Positions 22,800 through 34,655 of a DNA stretch of 64,000 bases are shown here, piece by piece (positions within the stretch are counted from its first letter, which is position 1; the number at the start of each line of letters is the position of its first letter). The notes beneath the pieces were generated by a model, which was given only the letters and a program-made list of their open reading frames with translations, was not told the DNA's origin and ran no database searches. Made by a program: the position numbers and the translations under genes. Origin of the DNA: Jaltomata sinuosa (taxonomy: Eukaryota > Streptophyta > Magnoliopsida > Solanales > Solanaceae); assembly GCA_003996215.1 (NCBI GenBank), contig QJPP01001735.1, positions 62,001 through 126,000 on the forward strand. The letters run 5' to 3'.

Positions 22800-24413
22800 A
22801 TCGGGCCTACTGATACTATTTTCTAAACCTTGCATGGCCCCGGGGCCCCGTTTTTTATGAAAATAATTTGGAAATGGTTTGATTTAACTTGTGAATATTC
22901 TTGGGCAAGAAAGTAAAATTATGTTTTAAATTATCAGTTTTACGATTAACGCTAGACTCGGCAGGGCCGGGGTGCTAGTTGAGTTTTCTTGTTACTTGAG
23001 ATGATTTTTAGCCTCGGTTGGACCGAGCACCTGAGATGACTTTCTACTGTTTAGACCCGGTTAGGCCCGGGCACCCTTGGAGGGGTTTTTGAGATATTTT
23101 CCTACTACTTTAGTCCTGGACAGGGTCTGGGCATGCATATTCGAGACTGGGTCTCTATCTTGAACCCGGACTTGCTTCCGGATGACATGTTTTGATACTG
23201 AGTTTTAGTATGGGGATGGGACCTCTATGGACCTTGCCATCTGGGCCAGAGGCTGCGGGCTGCGTGTGCCAGAGGAAGGGTATACGGTGGAGTAGAGGTA
23301 TACGGGCAGTGTCCTTCCGTGGAACCTACCTGCTGGGCCGGATCGGCACCGGAGGAGGTAGATACAGAGATACCATTTCACTTGAGATCTTCATGCATCA
23401 TATCATTCATTGTTTGAGGCTCCACCCTTGTTTGTTGTTTGTTGATTGTACGCTCCGGTAGTATGGGATGCTAGAGGGTTTGTTTTCACTTGTTTGTGTT
23501 CCTCGGTTGTATAGGCGGTCGGGGGACTGTAGGTAGAATTTTGCTATTTACTTACAGAATTATTCCCTGTTACGGTTAAGTATGAAATTGGTTACTGCTA
23601 GACTGTTAGTTTCTGGATTCGAGATTGATATGATTAGTTGAGTTTGATTCATGTGTCTGAGCATGTCTATCATTACTCTTTCCCTCTTCTTACACTTAAG
23701 GTTACCGGTATACCGTCCATTTCGTAAACTTATTATGTATACACTGTTATTGCAAGGACCCCAGGTTCGTTATTTCTTACTTTCACCTGTGCCTATGGTG
23801 TGTATATTTAGCTTACTGGCCTCACATGTGGTTCTGTTGATTTTCCTCTGGGCTAGTTCCTGTGTACCTTTCGTTGATTTCTATGACTGCTTGCTTCTAT
23901 TCTTTCTGTTACTACACTTTTATCTTATCTGTGCCCAGTCGGCCTATGGTACCTACTGGGTACCTTATGCTTTGCATTAGGTGCTCACCCTACCCCCTGC
24001 ATCTGTCGATGGAGATCCTAGCGTGGGCCATCGCCTTTAGATCGCTGTGATTCATGCTTGGAGATCTGTTGGGGACTACTTCAGACTGAAGGTGAGCTCT
24101 TGGCGATCGGAGCTTAGATTTAGTTTATCTTTTGCTTTATGTACTCTATTACCATTCAGAGACATCTGTATATATTCTTTTGGATCGTTTGCACTCCATG
24201 TATGTAGTTTTGGCTCTATACTATGATACCAGGTCTTGGGGTTTGGTTTAGTTTCCGCATATGTATATATTTATATCCCTGTTATCTATTCTCTTCGTCT
24301 TGTTCCCTTATTTGTTAGATAGTAGCCCATTACTAATTGTCCTGGGCTACGGGGATTGGTTCACCTACCGTTGGTTGTAGGTGCCATCATGATCGAGAAA
24401 TCGGGTCATGACA
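22800..24413 (+). repeat. Family G LTR, copy 2 (3' half)
   Basis: Begins inside the LTR at GGGCCTACTGATAC (about 1.9 kb into the full LTR) and ends GGGTCATGACA at 24413. Opposite orientation to copy 1; the join at about 22800 is a rearrangement or truncated insertion. From 22960 to 23160 there are repeated CCCGGNNNNNCCGGGCAC hairpin-like units. The ORFs at 23192-23461, 23651-23980 and 23862-24050 have counterparts in other copies only because the DNA is homologous. Confidence 0.8.
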
Positions 24414-24415
24414 TT

Positions 24416-24417
<2 letters not shown>

Positions 24418-24450
<33 letters not shown>
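24418..24450. repeat. (AT)n microsatellite
   Basis: About 16 uninterrupted AT units between two copies of the family G LTR tail and about 170 bases from the pararetrovirus relic. Confidence 0.95.
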
Positions 24451-24452
<2 letters not shown>

Positions 24453-24621
24453 CTTCTGGTTGTTGTATTTCTATACTTTTTTATCTTGCTTCCACTTATA
24501 TTGCTTCTTCCGCGTGCTTAGTTTGTTAGTAGCCCATTACTAATCATCCTGAGCTACGGGGATTGGTTCGCCTATAGGGGGTTGTAGGTGCCATCATGAC
24601 CTGAGAAATCGGGTCGTGACA
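24451..24621 (+). repeat. Family G LTR tail, copy 3
   Basis: About 170 bases homologous to 24260-24413 (shared: GTAGCCCATTACTAAT, GCTACGGGGATTGGTTC, GTAGGTGCCATCATGA), ending GGGTCGTGACA at 24621. No primer-binding site follows; the pararetrovirus relic starts at the next base. Confidence 0.85.
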
Positions 24622-24622
24622 C

Positions 24623-24895
24623 AGATATAGGAAAAATTACAAGTTTCTTCATATAAGACTTGTTCTAGTTGTAGTTAAACCATTATATCATTTGGGTCTA
24701 GATGTACAAATATATCTTCTCCTAAGAGACAATGAGTTACTAAATTTGTATGTCTCCTTATTAGCAGTATTACAAAGTAATCTAGCTAATGGCCCTGTAT
24801 ATTTTAATTGTTATCCCTGTTTCGCTATAGATAATAATGATCAGAATGTTATGAATACATTAACATTAAATATTAAAAATAAAAAACATGAGTAG
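24623..24895 (+). pseudogene. Endogenous pararetrovirus movement protein, C-terminal fragment
   Basis: An open frame from the first base after the LTR to 24895. It ends with a phrase typical of caulimovirid movement proteins of the 30K superfamily (GPVYFNCYPCF, preceded by HIRLVLVVVKPL). In a virus this protein forms tubules that carry particles through plasmodesmata. The N-terminal half is missing; the frame cannot start at a genuine ATG. Genus is uncertain; a solanaceous endogenous group is likely. Confidence 0.75.
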
Positions 24896-27165
24896 TAAAT
24901 CAAATACTAGAGAAATATCCATAATATATAAAGTATATTATAGATTAATGAAAACTACATTTGCCCCTAAAGCTAAAATAGTAAGCAACAAAGCAGTTAC
25001 CATGCTTATGGAAGCCAATAATGATCACAATAAAACCTTTTTCCCAAAAATGATAAAATGTAATGACGTATAAATAAAAGACAATTGGCACTGTAACTCC
25101 ATAACAGAGCCGGATATTGAAGAGAAAAATTCAAGCATTGAGCAGGTAGTTCAATTTTTTGATAGATCTATAGATTTAAAAATTTTAAGATCCTAATCTT
25201 TTAGTCATGCTACTCTTAGTAAACGAATGTCTTTTCCAAGATCCTGATATCCGACAACCCAAGAATAAAAAGAGGTAACTCTTGAAGATATATAGACAAA
25301 ATTAAAAGGAGTAGATTTTTCGAAAACAATTCCAAAAGTAAAATACGAACCTAGAATTACCAAAAGAACCAATAAGTCCCACTGCTAGTGAAATGCTAGG
25401 AGTAAGAGACTCTTTATGCATGATAAGGTAAGATGAAAAATTTGAACACGACTTTCAATATTTTGGATAAACTCTGGACCGATCCAGAGAATGCCATAAA
25501 AAGGGAATGGTATATCCAAAAAGTATTCATTAAAGGAAGAATATCATTTAGAAAAAAAATGGTACACTGATATGAAAAGAATAAGATGTAATATCGAATT
25601 TTTTAAATGGTTTGAGTATACAAGAAAATTAGATGATCACAAGAAATCATTAAATATGATTGTCAATAAATGGTATACTAAAACTAAGGTGGTTGAATCT
25701 ATAATTCCCCCATTAGAGGAAATTAATTTACCCATAGATGGTAGAGTTGTTACTGCTACACCCTTTAAACTTGATATATTAGATACTAAGGGTGACCCTA
25801 CAAATAAAGATCTAAATCGGATAACTCAGCAAAATAATTATATAAATCAATTGCTATATGTAGTCTCCAATCAAATTCTTAAGGGTGATAATAAATCAAC
25901 TTTTAAAGATTAACCAAGTTCTTCCTACAACGTTAAGGATAAGAAGTTAGAAACTCACCCAATATTTCATTTACCAGAATTTTCAAAAGATAAGTTTCCG
26001 AAATTTCAGGAGAAGTTTGAAATCACAGATGATCTTTTAGAATAAACTAACGGAAGATTAACATCCAAATTAAAATTTAAAGATGATAAGGTCGTAAGAA
26101 CCATATCTGAAAAAATTGATAATGACATTAGCAAGTTAAGTTCTAGATATTCTAATAAAAAGAACTATGATAAGAAACCCTCTTTTCCAGATATGCTGTA
26201 TAAAAAAATGAATTTCTATCTTGTACTTCACATTCTGGGAATGAAATTGCTGAATGGAATATTGATGGACTAGCGAAACATAAAATATATAATAAATTGC
26301 ATGAAATGGTAATGGTCATTACAACATATAGAATGAAAAAATCTACGGATAAACAAGCCACCACAGTAATTCTAGCAGGATTTACGAAATTATTAAAATA
26401 TTGGTGTGATAATTACCTCACCAATGATATTAAACAGAGTGTATTAAATTCTACTACTATTACTCAAGTTATTAAGAATGAACCTATGGGGAAAACTTCT
26501 GAAAATCAAATCTCGAAAGACGCCACCGCTACTTTAATTTATAGCATAGCTAAACATTTTATAGGAGAAATCCATTTTTTCAAAGATAGGAGTCTAGAGA
26601 TAATATCAAACCTAACCTATCCAAAATTAGACGATTTTAGATAGTATAAAGATGTCTTCTTCAACAGGGTCGTGGTTAGAGAAGACTGTAATCATGATTA
26701 TTGGAAAGTAAAATTTGTAAGTGGTTTACCAGCATTATTTGATGAAAAAATTAGGATAAAATAAAAAGATAGGTTTGAAAGTAAAATTCTTTATAGTCAG
26801 TTAACTTATGGTGACCTTATAAGTTTTATAAATGTCACCGGACTTGAATTATATACAAATATGAAACTAAAGAATCAACTAAAAAGGGACAGTAAAATAT
26901 CACAAAGTGAGCTAGGGAGTATTTGTCAGGACTTTGGATATGTTAAATTATTTTTCCCTTCAAAAGAAGCATCCAAAAAAAATCAAAGAAGACATAAATA
27001 TTATAAGAATAAATTTGAAAATCCCGATTAGTACAAAAGAAGATTTAAGAAATATAAATGGGAAACCACTAAAGGTGGCACTAAATTTTATAAAAATAAT
27101 ACTGATAAATATTGAAACTGTGGAAAATTGGTCACCAAGCCAGAGATTGCCGATTCCCTAATAAT
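24888..27165 (+). pseudogene. Endogenous pararetrovirus coat protein region, broken
   Basis: A run of open stretches (24888-25073, 25572-25913, 26297-26644, 26934-27161) with stops and frame changes between them, Lys/Asn/Ile-rich and unlike the retrotransposon sequence around. Phrases such as HEMVMVITTYRMKKSTDKQA, KYWCDNYLT, DATATLIYSIAKHFIGE and REDCNHDYWK fit caulimovirid coat proteins. A basic segment (about 26960-27090) leads to a zinc knuckle near 27107-27152, which is broken: TGA occupies its first Cys position and the frame slips inside it. No function left. Confidence 0.8.
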
Positions 27166-27655
27166 ATAAAAGATAAAATAAATGTTAGAACTTGAGCAAG
27201 AAGTCAAGATTAAATTATATTCTATTCTTGAGAAAAATTAAAATAGCTCTTCCTCTGAGGAGAGCCTTAGTGACGAAAACCAGTTTAATATCGCATATAG
27301 TTCTGACAGTAGTGAGTTAAGTAATCATTGTGGATGCAGCGGTGCGATTTACACTTGTGATAGGCATTCTACAAATTTCATTACTAATAGTATAAAGGAG
27401 ATTTTCTTTGAGATTATTGACCATATTGATGATCATGATCTTAAAACAAAATATTTAATAAAATTAAAAAATATAGTTCTTAAACAACAACTGGATAAAG
27501 AAACCATTGAACCCTTTAATATAAAAAATGTATTAAATAAATTTAAAGAATAAAGGTCTGACACAACACTACAAGATCTTCAGGCTGAATTATTACACAT
27601 AAAAAGGGAGGTTAAGGAAGTTAAGCAAAGACTTGATAAACTAGAAACATAATAA
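27166..27655 (+). pseudogene. Pararetrovirus acidic region and coiled-coil segment
   Basis: After the zinc knuckle comes a Ser/Glu-rich stretch (SSSSEESLSDENQFN near 27243-27290) and then a heptad-like segment (LQAELLHIKREVKEVKQRL near 27578-27640) ending at a stop. Order (coat protein, acidic tail, coiled coil, protease) fits a caulimovirid polyprotein, where a coiled-coil part may serve as a virion-associated protein. Role inferred, sequence too decayed for certainty. Confidence 0.5.
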
Positions 27656-27799
27656 CTTATCAATAAAATTATAAATGATTTGAAGCCTAAGCAAGAACCA
27701 GCATTATATGAGCTTGGAGAAATGTCAAAATTAGAAAAAGATAACGAAGAAGAAGAAATAGAGTCCCTATAAGGAACTCTAGAAACCAAATGAGGAACT

Positions 27800-28128
27800 A
27801 AAATAATTGCAATAGTTAAGGCCCAGAGTTACCATATACCTATTGCACTAGTCATGAATAAAAATTATACTATTCATAAAATTTCATTATTAGATACATG
27901 TGCGCATCAAAACGGCATAATTGAAGGAATAATTCCTACCAAATACCTCAAAAAAAGTACTACTCAATTATTCTCTGCAACAGGAGAAAGACTCAAAATA
28001 AATTATAAACCCCACAGGACACACATATGCAATAATAGAATTTGTTTTATTAATTATTTTTTAATAACCAAAGATATAAATAAGAAATAATATTAGGTAT
28101 CCCCTTTATAACCCAAATAAAACCATAT
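27800..28128 (+). pseudogene. Pararetrovirus aspartic protease remnant
   Basis: Open at 27854-28090. The active-site motif, DTGA in the family, reads DTCA (LLDTCAHQN) at about 27890-27905, so the conserved Gly is lost. A second family phrase (LFSATGERLKI) follows, and the segment up to 28128 looks like the start of the protease-RT link. RT and RNase H are absent: a family G LTR begins at 28142. Confidence 0.7.
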
Positions 28129-28141
28129 GTCACCGCGTTAG

Positions 28142-29015
28142 TGTAATGACTCTTCCAGTCATGTTTCCATTTTTGTCTTCTTTATAATGTTAGAGCTTTC
28201 CTATAATGACCCCAAGTCATTTATGGTTTGGTGGGACCGGTATTTGGTGCCGGAGCTGTTCGTTTGGTCGTTATGCCCTTTTCCTTATTTTAGAGCTTTA
28301 ACTTAGGAAATAATTGACTTTAGTCAATATTCTTAGCAATCATGCTTGGTCGGGGTCCAACAACTTCAAGTGCTATTAGCTCCACAATGTCGACATTGGG
28401 ATAGAGGGACCTTTGGTTTGGGTCTCGAGGCTTACAAACTCATTTTGGGGCATGTATCTCATTTTGGCTAAAGGTTCGTTTTTCATATGAGGCTCGCTTT
28501 TCATTAAATTGACCTCTGTTGGGAATTCCACTTATTCTGTTGAGTCTGGAATACCATTTTGGTGTGGTAGAATAGTTTGTTTGTGCGTGCGAAGTCCTGG
28601 ATTAGCCCTATAGGCCCATCCAGAGACTTTTTGCCTTAATTCTTTCTGATGATTTCTATTGCAGGTGCAGGCCCCAGGACTTAATTACGATCACAAGGAA
28701 GTCCATGTGATCGTGATGGTCTATCTCCTTGGGCATTGCAACCACGAGGTTCCTTTCATGCAACTGCAATGAAGGGCCTATGGACCCGATGCCCTTTGTT
28801 CTTCATGATCGCAAGGTTCCCTCTCACGACCGTGATGAAACCCCTACCTCCTTTTTCTTCACAAACACGTGGCTATCCTTCGCGATCACTATGGTCTAGC
28901 TAGTGTGATCATCACGATCACATAAGGTCCCTTCGTGACCTCGAAGAAGGACCCCTGGCAGTAGATACATCCCCCCCTTTGTTTTCTTCACCTCAAAACT
29001 GATACCCACCATTGA
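28142..29015 (+). repeat. Family G LTR, copy 4 (5' part)
   Basis: Starts TGTAATGACTCTTCC, the family 5' end, fourteen bases after the last recognisable pararetrovirus sequence and with no polypurine tract before it. It follows copy 5 (31931 onward) in order up to the phrase GATACCCACCATTG, then is cut. The array is at 28680-28945. Confidence 0.85.
28680..28945 (+). repeat. GC-rich word array in LTR copy 4 (CGATCGTGA type)
   Basis: Words: TACGATCACAAGG, GTGATCGTGATGG, CATGATCGCAAGG, CACGACCGTGATG, TTCGCGATCACTATGG, ATCACGATCACA. It includes the G-box core CACGTG at 28866-28871. About 540-800 bases from the LTR start; a decayed TATA position follows at about 28958-28968. Confidence 0.7.
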
Positions 29016-31930
29016 AAGAGATTGTCCCCAATGAGTTAGGATTGAGTCTTCAGCATGGACTACTCAGTCCAGAGATAGTCACAGACAGTTTGATGCCTCT
29101 CTTGGTAGGCTAGAGATAGAGGTTCCAGATATCATTGCTACAAGTATGACCTTTGTTACCATTAGCTAGTGCTGGTATTATTTTCTTTGCAGATCTACCC
29201 CTTTTCATGTATATATTTATATATATGCCTACCTATTTCTTATTTAATTAAACTATTAGAGTTTGGAGTGTTTATACGTGTGATTTCTCGGTAGAATGTT
29301 TCTTTTAATAGTGGATGGGGTGTGTGGAATTTGGGAGGTGACTACCTGGGGTTATGACTCACGGGTACGTCTTGTTAGCTTTAATTTTGGCCTTCTCTAT
29401 AGTTCAAGAGTTGGTTTGAGTATCTCAATTTCTAGTAGTCTTAGGTGGTTATTGCCAAGGCCGTTATCTAGTGTTTGCCTGGATTCTTTCAGTTAGTATG
29501 GTGTGGTACTTGTAACAATGTGTTAGGGAAAGTTGTTTTGTCTTAGGGCGCTTGGTGTTGGGCATGCAAGTGGGTAGTGGATGGTTTTGCTTTTCTCGGG
29601 AGGTCAGAGTTGACCCTCTTTACTTAATTAGTTTTGGAGGTTAACAAGTATCTGGGTTGTTTTCATTATTTCCTCAGTTTCTAGTCTAGTTGAGTTTTAA
29701 CTGTAGAACTGTGGTTGACTTGGGAAATCAGCCTATTCTTTTCCTGCCTTACCGAGTAACTCCAATAGAGATGTAGGAGCTAAGGGAACAACTCCAAGAT
29801 CTTCGAAGAAAGAGATTGTTAAGTTCGGTGTATCTTTGGAAAAGGTTCCATTTGGTTTGCAAAAGGAGAGTGATGACTCATTGTATTTTACGTGTGGACT
29901 ATGGGTACTTGCCTGAGGTGACGACTGGGGGTATGCTTTGGTTTTGTGTATGGATGACCCGATTCTATGGACTATAAAGTGCAGTGGCATTTTCCTTAGA
30001 TGAATTCGAGGTCAGGATTCCTTCTACTTAGATCAAAGTGGTGGCTATTCCCAAGATTACCTTTGGGGGCTTGTTGCATCAGCTATATTTTCCTTGTTAT
30101 ATTCTTTCGGTGACTCAAGCCTCAAAAACATCTACGAATTGCGCACACCATATATTCAGAGCCTAATTGGCTCTAATTTTTATAGTGTTCATCAATGACA
30201 CAAGAGTCTACTCGAGGATTTGATAAGAGAATTATCGGTATTTGAAGTTGGGTTTCAGAGTCATGTGGTAGCAGGTTACTTCAGATGGTTTGTGGAAGGT
30301 TCTCTTCGATTACGGCATCTTTGAGACAGAAGGAGCAAGTATGGATAGCTTAACTTCTCTTTTTCAATTTCAGAGTGGATGTTGGCCTTGGACATCTCGA
30401 CCTTGGCTAACTTTTTAGTTAGTCTTGACTTGCTAGATCCCAACAGTGATATTGCCAGTGTTGAGGTCCATTCTACCTTGGTTGAATAAATTCAGTGCCA
30501 TCAGTTTAAGGGTCAGCAGTTCAAGGATCAGGTTGTACGGGTTGAGACCAACAAGGCTATGTTGGATTTTGATGGTACTTTTAGATTGATGTTTTCCTTT
30601 GTGTTCTGAGAGTTGGAGGTTTGAATTAGTTGGTTCTTCAAGGTGTTGTCTTTTGCATGGGATTCCAACGTGGATTATGCTTTTCCAATATTGGACTAGG
30701 AGTTATGGTATGTTATATGCTTTTGGAGTTGATGGTTTGTGTACTAGTATAGTAGAGTGGATGTTTTGAGACAATGGGTCGTTAGCTTAGAGATTATGAG
30801 ATTTTCAATAGCTACATGGCGACCTTGGACTTTGGGCATCTTTTCCTTTGCCTACAGGTTTTTTTGACATGGTATTCGCGATATGACAGACTTCTTCCTG
30901 AGGGGCGATGATAGTAAGGCAACCATAAATTTGGATGGTGTTTTGACGAGTTAGAGAAGCAGTGGTATTCCTAGAATATGAAGTTAGCCTACGGCTACGG
31001 ATTTCGTGGTAGGCTTACCACACTCCTTGCAGAGATTTGGTTTTGGTTGGGTCTTCTTGAGTAGGTAGCCCTAGTTGATTCACTTTCAGCCAATTCAGAC
31101 TTGGCATGATTTAGCGAGGTTGGGTTTTCTCTACAGTTGGGAAATTCTCCTTTTATATAGGGTGTTCGTCTATGTCTTTCCCGACCCTAGTGTGTAAATT
31201 ACAGTTGAGCTACGATGGCTGGTTCAGTTGGGTTATGGTATCGAGGTTGATCTTAGCGAAGGTATCCATCCATTTGTTGATGGTCAATCTTTGCAAATTT
31301 CTTTAATTCTTGAGGGTATGCTTCGAGTTGGTATTTTGGGTGTTAGAGACTAGTAGACTAAAGGTTGGCTTGTATAGTGTTTGAGTCTAATGGTGACCTC
31401 ATTCGAGGTTAAATGTATAACGGGAACTTTAGACCTCCGATGGGTTAGTTGATGTTTTGAGTTTGGCTCGAGTGTTCGACTTGTGTAAGGTTTCATGGTT
31501 AAGGTAAAGATGATTCCGGCTAGACAGAAGGTTTTTGCGGATCAAATGATTCCTGAGTTAGAAGGTTAAGTGATGGTTTTTTGAGTGAGCCTGGTAGTGG
31601 TATCAAGGTGACTAGTTTTGTGTGTTGATTGCCTTGGTTTTCTTGGGATCAACATTATACCGGTGCATTCTGGTTGAGTTTCTTAAGGTTCAGTTCAGTT
31701 GTTATACCTTTGGGGTTTTTTGAATTATAAGGTTGTGGTCTAGTTGGCTAGTAATGATTTTTGGTTTTTGGTAGTTTTCCTTTGGTATAGCTCCATGGGG
31801 TCCCATACAGTCAAGGAGGCTACTTGACAACTAAGAGAGTGGTGTGGGCTTAGTATCCATCATTTTTTGAGCCTCTAGTGTTGCCTTTTCTTGACTTTTT
31901 TGGACGAAAGTACTTTTTAGTAGTGGATGA
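29016..31930 (+). pseudogene. Ruined internal region of a plus-strand gypsy element
   Basis: Lies between LTR copies 4 and 5. Only the RT can be recognised: ELREQLQDLRRKR near 29775, a decayed KKKDG block, and the catalytic area as VFINDTRVYSR near 30182-30220, where family I-D-D reads I-N-D. Connection-like words (VEGS, near 30290) follow. 29016-29700 and 30420-31900 hold no domain I can name. The last bases (CTTTTTAGTAGTGGATGATG, 31912-31931) match the pre-LTR end seen beside other copies. Length 2.9 kb against an expected ~4.5 kb, so deleted. Confidence 0.6.
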
Positions 31931-32579
31931 TGTGATGACCCTTTTGGTCATGTTTGCATTTTTGCCTTCCTTGCACTATTAGAGCTTCCTGTAGTAGCCC
32001 CAAGTCATTAATGGCTCACTTAGACTAGTAGTTTGGTGCCCGAGACATTCGTTAGGTCCTTATGACCATTTCCCTGTTTTAGAGCTTTAACTTAGGAAAT
32101 CATTGAATTTAGTGAACATTCTAAGCAATCATTCTCGAAATCAAATTCTGACAGTTCCATTAGCTCTGAAGCATAGAATTTGGTCTAGTCTGACCATTAG
32201 TCATGGTGCAAGAGCTTTTTGTTTGATTTTTATCCCTTTTTCTGTGTTTTCAGGCAAGTCAGGCTTGTAAGGTTAGCTTTGGTCAACATCCGAAGAAGAT
32301 GGCCTCAGATTGAAATTTCGTCTGCGCTGTTAGATATAGATTGTCAGCTTTAGGCTAGATGGACATTTGTTTCTTGTCTTGAGGCTTCCAGACTCATTTA
32401 GGGGCATTAATTTCATTCAGACTAAGGGTTAGTTTTAAGCGTGGGGCCCATTTTTCATTAAATCAACCTCCATCGGGAATTCTGTCGATTCCATTAAGTT
32501 GAGAATGTCATTTATGGTGCGGTAGTATAGTTCTTTTACATGCTTGGAGTCCTGGATGAGCTTGTAGGTGCAGGTCCCA

Positions 32580-32822
32580 GGACTTAATCGCGATCGCGAG
32601 GGAGGCCACGCGATCGTGATAGTCTGCCTCATTGGGCATCGCAACTTCGAGGTTCCCATTACACGACTGCAATGAAGTGACTATGGATGCGGCGCCCTTT
32701 GGTCTTCTTAATCATGAGGTTCCCTCTCACGACCGCAATGAAGCCCCTGCCTCTTTGTTCTTCGCGACAACATGGCTAGCTATGGTCTTGCTAGTGAGGT
32801 CATCACGATTGCGAAGAAGAAC
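32580..32822 (+). repeat. CGCGATCGCGA word array in LTR copy 5
   Basis: Words: TCGCGATCGCGAGG, CACGCGATCGTGATAG, GGCATCGCAAC, ACACGACTGCAATG, CACGACCGCAATG, TTCGCGACAAC, CACGATTGCGAAG. Several fit the CGCG-box pattern. Located about 650-890 bases from the LTR start and directly before a TATA-like stretch (ATATGTATATC). Confidence 0.75.
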
Positions 32823-33769
32823 CCCTAGCAATATGTATATCATCTCCCATAATTTTCTTCACCTTAAAACCGATACCCACCATTGTTGTTGAGCTCTAAG
32901 CTCTTTTTTTTCAAGTATTGATTCATTCAAAGCGTTTAGGTGACTAATTCCTCGCCCACGATCGTTTCTTCATCATAAATTGTAAGTTCTAATCCTTTAA
33001 ATTTTGTAATTTCATTTATTGATTCCTAATGTTCCTCTTATATTTCAAGGGATGTTTTGAGCCCTTTCCTTGTCCGTTCCCGCTCAATTTTTGAGCATGT
33101 GCTACTGGTGATGTTGGGGACCCTGTGGTAACCTTCATTTTCGATTTCAAGTTGTGGGGCCCATAGGCCTTCTTTTGACCCAAATTTTTACCCGACTAAA
33201 CTATTAGCATTATGGGCACTATTAGCTTAGATGAGTAGTTGTTTTGATAGTTGGTTTGTGATTCAGGGCTTTTAAAAGTAGTTCAAGCTTGGACGACGTC
33301 ATTCTAGAATCTTGTCATCAGACGACAAGAAGGTTACGGTCTTCCCAACCTTAGACTTTGCGTATATAGCCTATAACTGTATTAATTAGCATCCTTGGGT
33401 TGGGTATTCTTGGTTGGAACCCTAGACCAAGGTTGGTTATCTATGTTGTAGAGAAGATTGAGCCTGTGCAGAGCCGATAGGTTTATTGTGAACCATTGGG
33501 CTATTGTTTGTGTTTCGATATATCATCAGCATATAATGAGTTTTTCTGCATTATTTACTATTATTCGGCTGCGGGCCAAACTATCACTGTTTTCTAAATT
33601 TTGCATGGCCTGAGGTCCCATTTTCAGTATAAATGATTTTATGCCGATTTGAAACTGCTTTTATGGATTTTTTTAAGATAAATCAGATTAAACAATGATT
33701 TTATCACTAGTTTTTACACTGATGCTAGACTCTGCTAAGCCATAGCGCTAGACATATTTTACTACAGAT

Positions 33770-33910
33770 TTAGACCCGGATATACTCCCGGCACCTTTGT
33801 TGGGGTTTAGAGATTTCAATTACTTATTTAGGCCCAGATCGACTCTGGGCACTTACTTAGAGATTTCGATCACTGGTTTAGACCCAGATATACTCTGGGC
33901 AGTTATATTT
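33770..33910 (+). repeat. Hairpin-forming ~55-bp units in LTR copy 5
   Basis: Three units starting near 33770, 33827 and 33878: TTTAGACCC(G/A)GATATACTC(C/T)(C/G)GG(C) followed by AGAGATTT. Each can fold as CCCGG/CCGGG or CCCAG/CTGGG stems. Matching units exist in every family G copy (for example 22960-23160 and 48675-48780). Confidence 0.6.
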
Positions 33911-34655
33911 GAGATTTTGAGATTTTGCGATTTAGTATGCGGTCTAAGAGAACTCCATGAACCTTGTTGATCCGGACTAGGGGCTACGTGCTATGAGTGC
34001 TGGAGGAGGGGTATGTGGTGTAGTTGAGGCATACGGGTGCGTCCTTCCACAGATCCTACCTACTGAACCAATAGGCGCCAGAGGGGGTACATACAGTACT
34101 ACTGTCACACCTGGTTTCATTATATCATTCGTATTATGTTTGTATCCACCCTAGTTTGTTGTTTGTTCAGTGTACACTCCGGTAGTATGGGATGCCAGAG
34201 GGTTTGTTTTCACTTGTATGTGTTCCTTAGGTGTATAGGCACCCATTGGGACTATAGGTAGAATATCTTATGCTATCTTTGTGTGATACTTGTTAGAGGC
34301 TTTCTGGTCATTGGTAGATTAGTGGATTTTATCTTATTATGGCACTGGTTAGCGACCTTCCGAGCTTTGGTTGTGTAGCTTAGTCAATCCTAGTATTGTG
34401 CTTGTGAGGTAACTTTCTGATTATTCGTATCTTTAGAGTTGTGTTATTAGCATGATTTCGTTAATAGTAATGTTTCAAGCATGAGTACGTTTACTTGCCT
34501 TTCTTTCCATCCCTTTCATTTGAGGTAACTGGTATATCGCCATTCTTCATAAACTCTCTCTTTATTTTTTGTTGTTGCAAGGATCAAGGTGTGTTCTCCT
34601 TTCCATTGCCCGTGTTCTGTGATATAGATATATATCTTTTGTGGCTAGCGTAATT

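Larger units (their letters stand above)
31931..34655 (+). repeat. Family G LTR, copy 5 (3' truncated)
   Basis: Starts TGTGATGACCC directly after the AGTAGTGGATGA tract. Contains the array (32580-32822), a TATA-like stretch (32832-32846), the CCCGG/GGGCAC hairpin units (33770-33905) and the block shared with copy 2 (34140-34650). Homology ends at about 34655, where an Athila/Tat-like sequence begins. Confidence 0.85.
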
